Shown here piece after piece: positions 63,303 through 64,000 of a stretch of 64,000 nt of DNA. Source of the DNA: Vibrio sp. HI00D65 (GTDB lineage Bacteria > Pseudomonadota > Gammaproteobacteria > Enterobacterales > Vibrionaceae); assembly GCF_001635455.1 (NCBI RefSeq), contig NZ_LWEH01000001.1, positions 1 to 64,000 on the forward strand. Direction: 5' to 3'. The position numbers were made by a program, and so were the translations under genes. Numbering within the stretch: position 1 is the first letter of the stretch; every line of letters begins with the position of its first letter. The notes under the pieces were generated by a model. It was not told the origin of the DNA, did not search any database, and saw only the letters and a program-made list of their open reading frames with translations.

Positions 63303-63977
63303 CTATATTTTTGGGATTGACAACTTTTCAGTTAGAGCTGCAAGTTTTTCTGGTGTCAGAGATGCTTTTATTTTGAAATTCGCACACACTTTTGAATACT
63401 GCGATATTAAAATTTCAGCCTCTAAATTCGATTCCATTTTTGATATGTTAAAATTCATTATTGAAATTTTACCATCAACTTCTAATGGATAAACATAATT
63501 AACAAATTCGCTTGAAATTGATTTCAATACAAATCGAGATTTAGCTGACAGGTCTTCAAAATATACCTCGAGAACCGAAATTAAAGACTGCCTTGCAGCT
63601 TCTATCAACAATAAACCTGGAACGTGTATACCTGTAACATGATCAGATAATATCTCACTATCTTTGTTTATTCTAATTTTGAAGGAAAAATCCCTCTCAC
63701 TTAATCTATTCAAGTTAGATATCAAAACATTTTTTTTGTTTTTCTTATGTACGGACTCTTGGTTAACCCACTCAATATTATTGATAAAATTTATTTTTTC
63801 ATCTACCATTGAACTCAAAGTTAATACATCACCATGTGATAGGCCCTGACCTAAGTAAATACTATTAAACTTTTCATCATCGAAATTATCACTAAAACAC
63901 AAAGGAGATAGTATATTTTTTTTATTAACAAAGGAATTAAATTCTTCACCAACAACTATGCAAAAATTATCACTCAT
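63303..63977 (-). CDS. AfsA-like hotdog-fold protein
   Basis: A 224-residue protein with the A-factor biosynthesis hotdog (PF03756) pattern: VHKKNKKNVLISNLNRL (from residue 76), the DH of SDHVTGIHVPGLLLIEAARQ (111-130) and a following helix. In Streptomyces AfsA condenses a beta-ketoacyl chain with dihydroxyacetone phosphate, the first step of gamma-butyrolactone signal synthesis. This protein is shorter than the usual 300 residues: the second hotdog half after residue 150 is present but divergent. GAGG precedes the ATG by six bases. The gene is about 30% GC and probably acquired. Upstream genes lie outside the window. Confidence 0.75.
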   Translation of the reverse strand: MSDNFCIVVGEEFNSFVNKKNILSPLCFSDNFDDEKFNSIYLGQGLSHGDVLTLSSMVDEKINFINNIEWVNQESVHKKNKKNVLISNLNRLSERDFSFKIRINKDSEILSDHVTGIHVPGLLLIEAARQSLISVLEVYFEDLSAKSRFVLKSISSEFVNYVYPLEVDGKISIMNFNISKMESNLEAEILISQYSKVCANFKIKASLTPEKLAALTEKLSIPKI

Positions 63978-64000
63978 GAATAACCTCTATAGTTTTATCA

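Overview
The window looks like chromosomal DNA of a marine Vibrio, probably close to the V. splendidus group. The evidence is the gene content (TrmY-type methylase, DUF3010, DUF3012, DUF3087, OmpW, ribB behind an FMN riboswitch, an mdtL-yidZ pair), a vibrio-like 16S 5' end and about 44% GC. The genus is an inference from protein similarity; no search was run.

Layout. 1-770: 5' end of a 16S rRNA gene on the minus strand with boxA leader, P2 and P1 promoters. 0.8-9.7 kb: DUF3087 protein, TrmY, a metal-responsive ArsR / permease / broken sigZ cluster with three identical-architecture operators, YitT, a His-rich peptide with an MFS carrier, TauE-like exporter, MmcQ/YjbR protein and a PAP2 phosphatase. 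10-24.7 kb: FMN riboswitch-ribB, redox and regulator pairs (SDR/HxlR, SDR/LysR), decayed genes, a choice-of-anchor I lipoprotein, OmpW with an FNR box, glgC, a frameshifted YfcC carrier and an HPF-type ribosome factor. 25.1-33.7 kb: a phosphonate-type ABC transporter (phnCDEE), a periplasmic glycerophosphodiester phosphodiesterase and a two-component system of the sigma-54 class. Both structural units carry good sigma-54 promoters and share palindromic upstream sites, so this appears to be one organophosphate-scavenging regulon.

34-36 kb: the D-glutamate catabolism genes dgcA-dgcN with a LysR regulator. 37-48.5 kb: regulator/transporter pairs (AraC/MFS, MocR/EamA, YidZ/MdtL), a SpoU methylase, a chemoreceptor, LysR and DUF3010. 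48.7-59.6 kb: a zinc-ribbon peptide, a PTS EIIB remnant, a six-gene UgpBAEC-like operon that contains a PHP phosphoesterase and a HAD phosphatase, a LysR regulator, an OppA-type binding protein and the divergent murein amidase mpaA. 59.8-62.2 kb is a gene graveyard (queF, a membrane protein, an Rmf-like peptide, a carboxymuconolactone decarboxylase relative). The last 1.7 kb is strikingly AT-rich and holds a DUF2798 protein and an AfsA-like hotdog protein followed at once by a HAD-IB phosphatase. That pair is the best candidate for an undescribed small-molecule (butyrolactone or butenolide-like) pathway, but it is cut by the window edge.

At least ten loci are broken by stops, frameshifts or deletions. 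This suggests recent gene decay in accessory DNA, with assembly error possible for the homopolymer cases.
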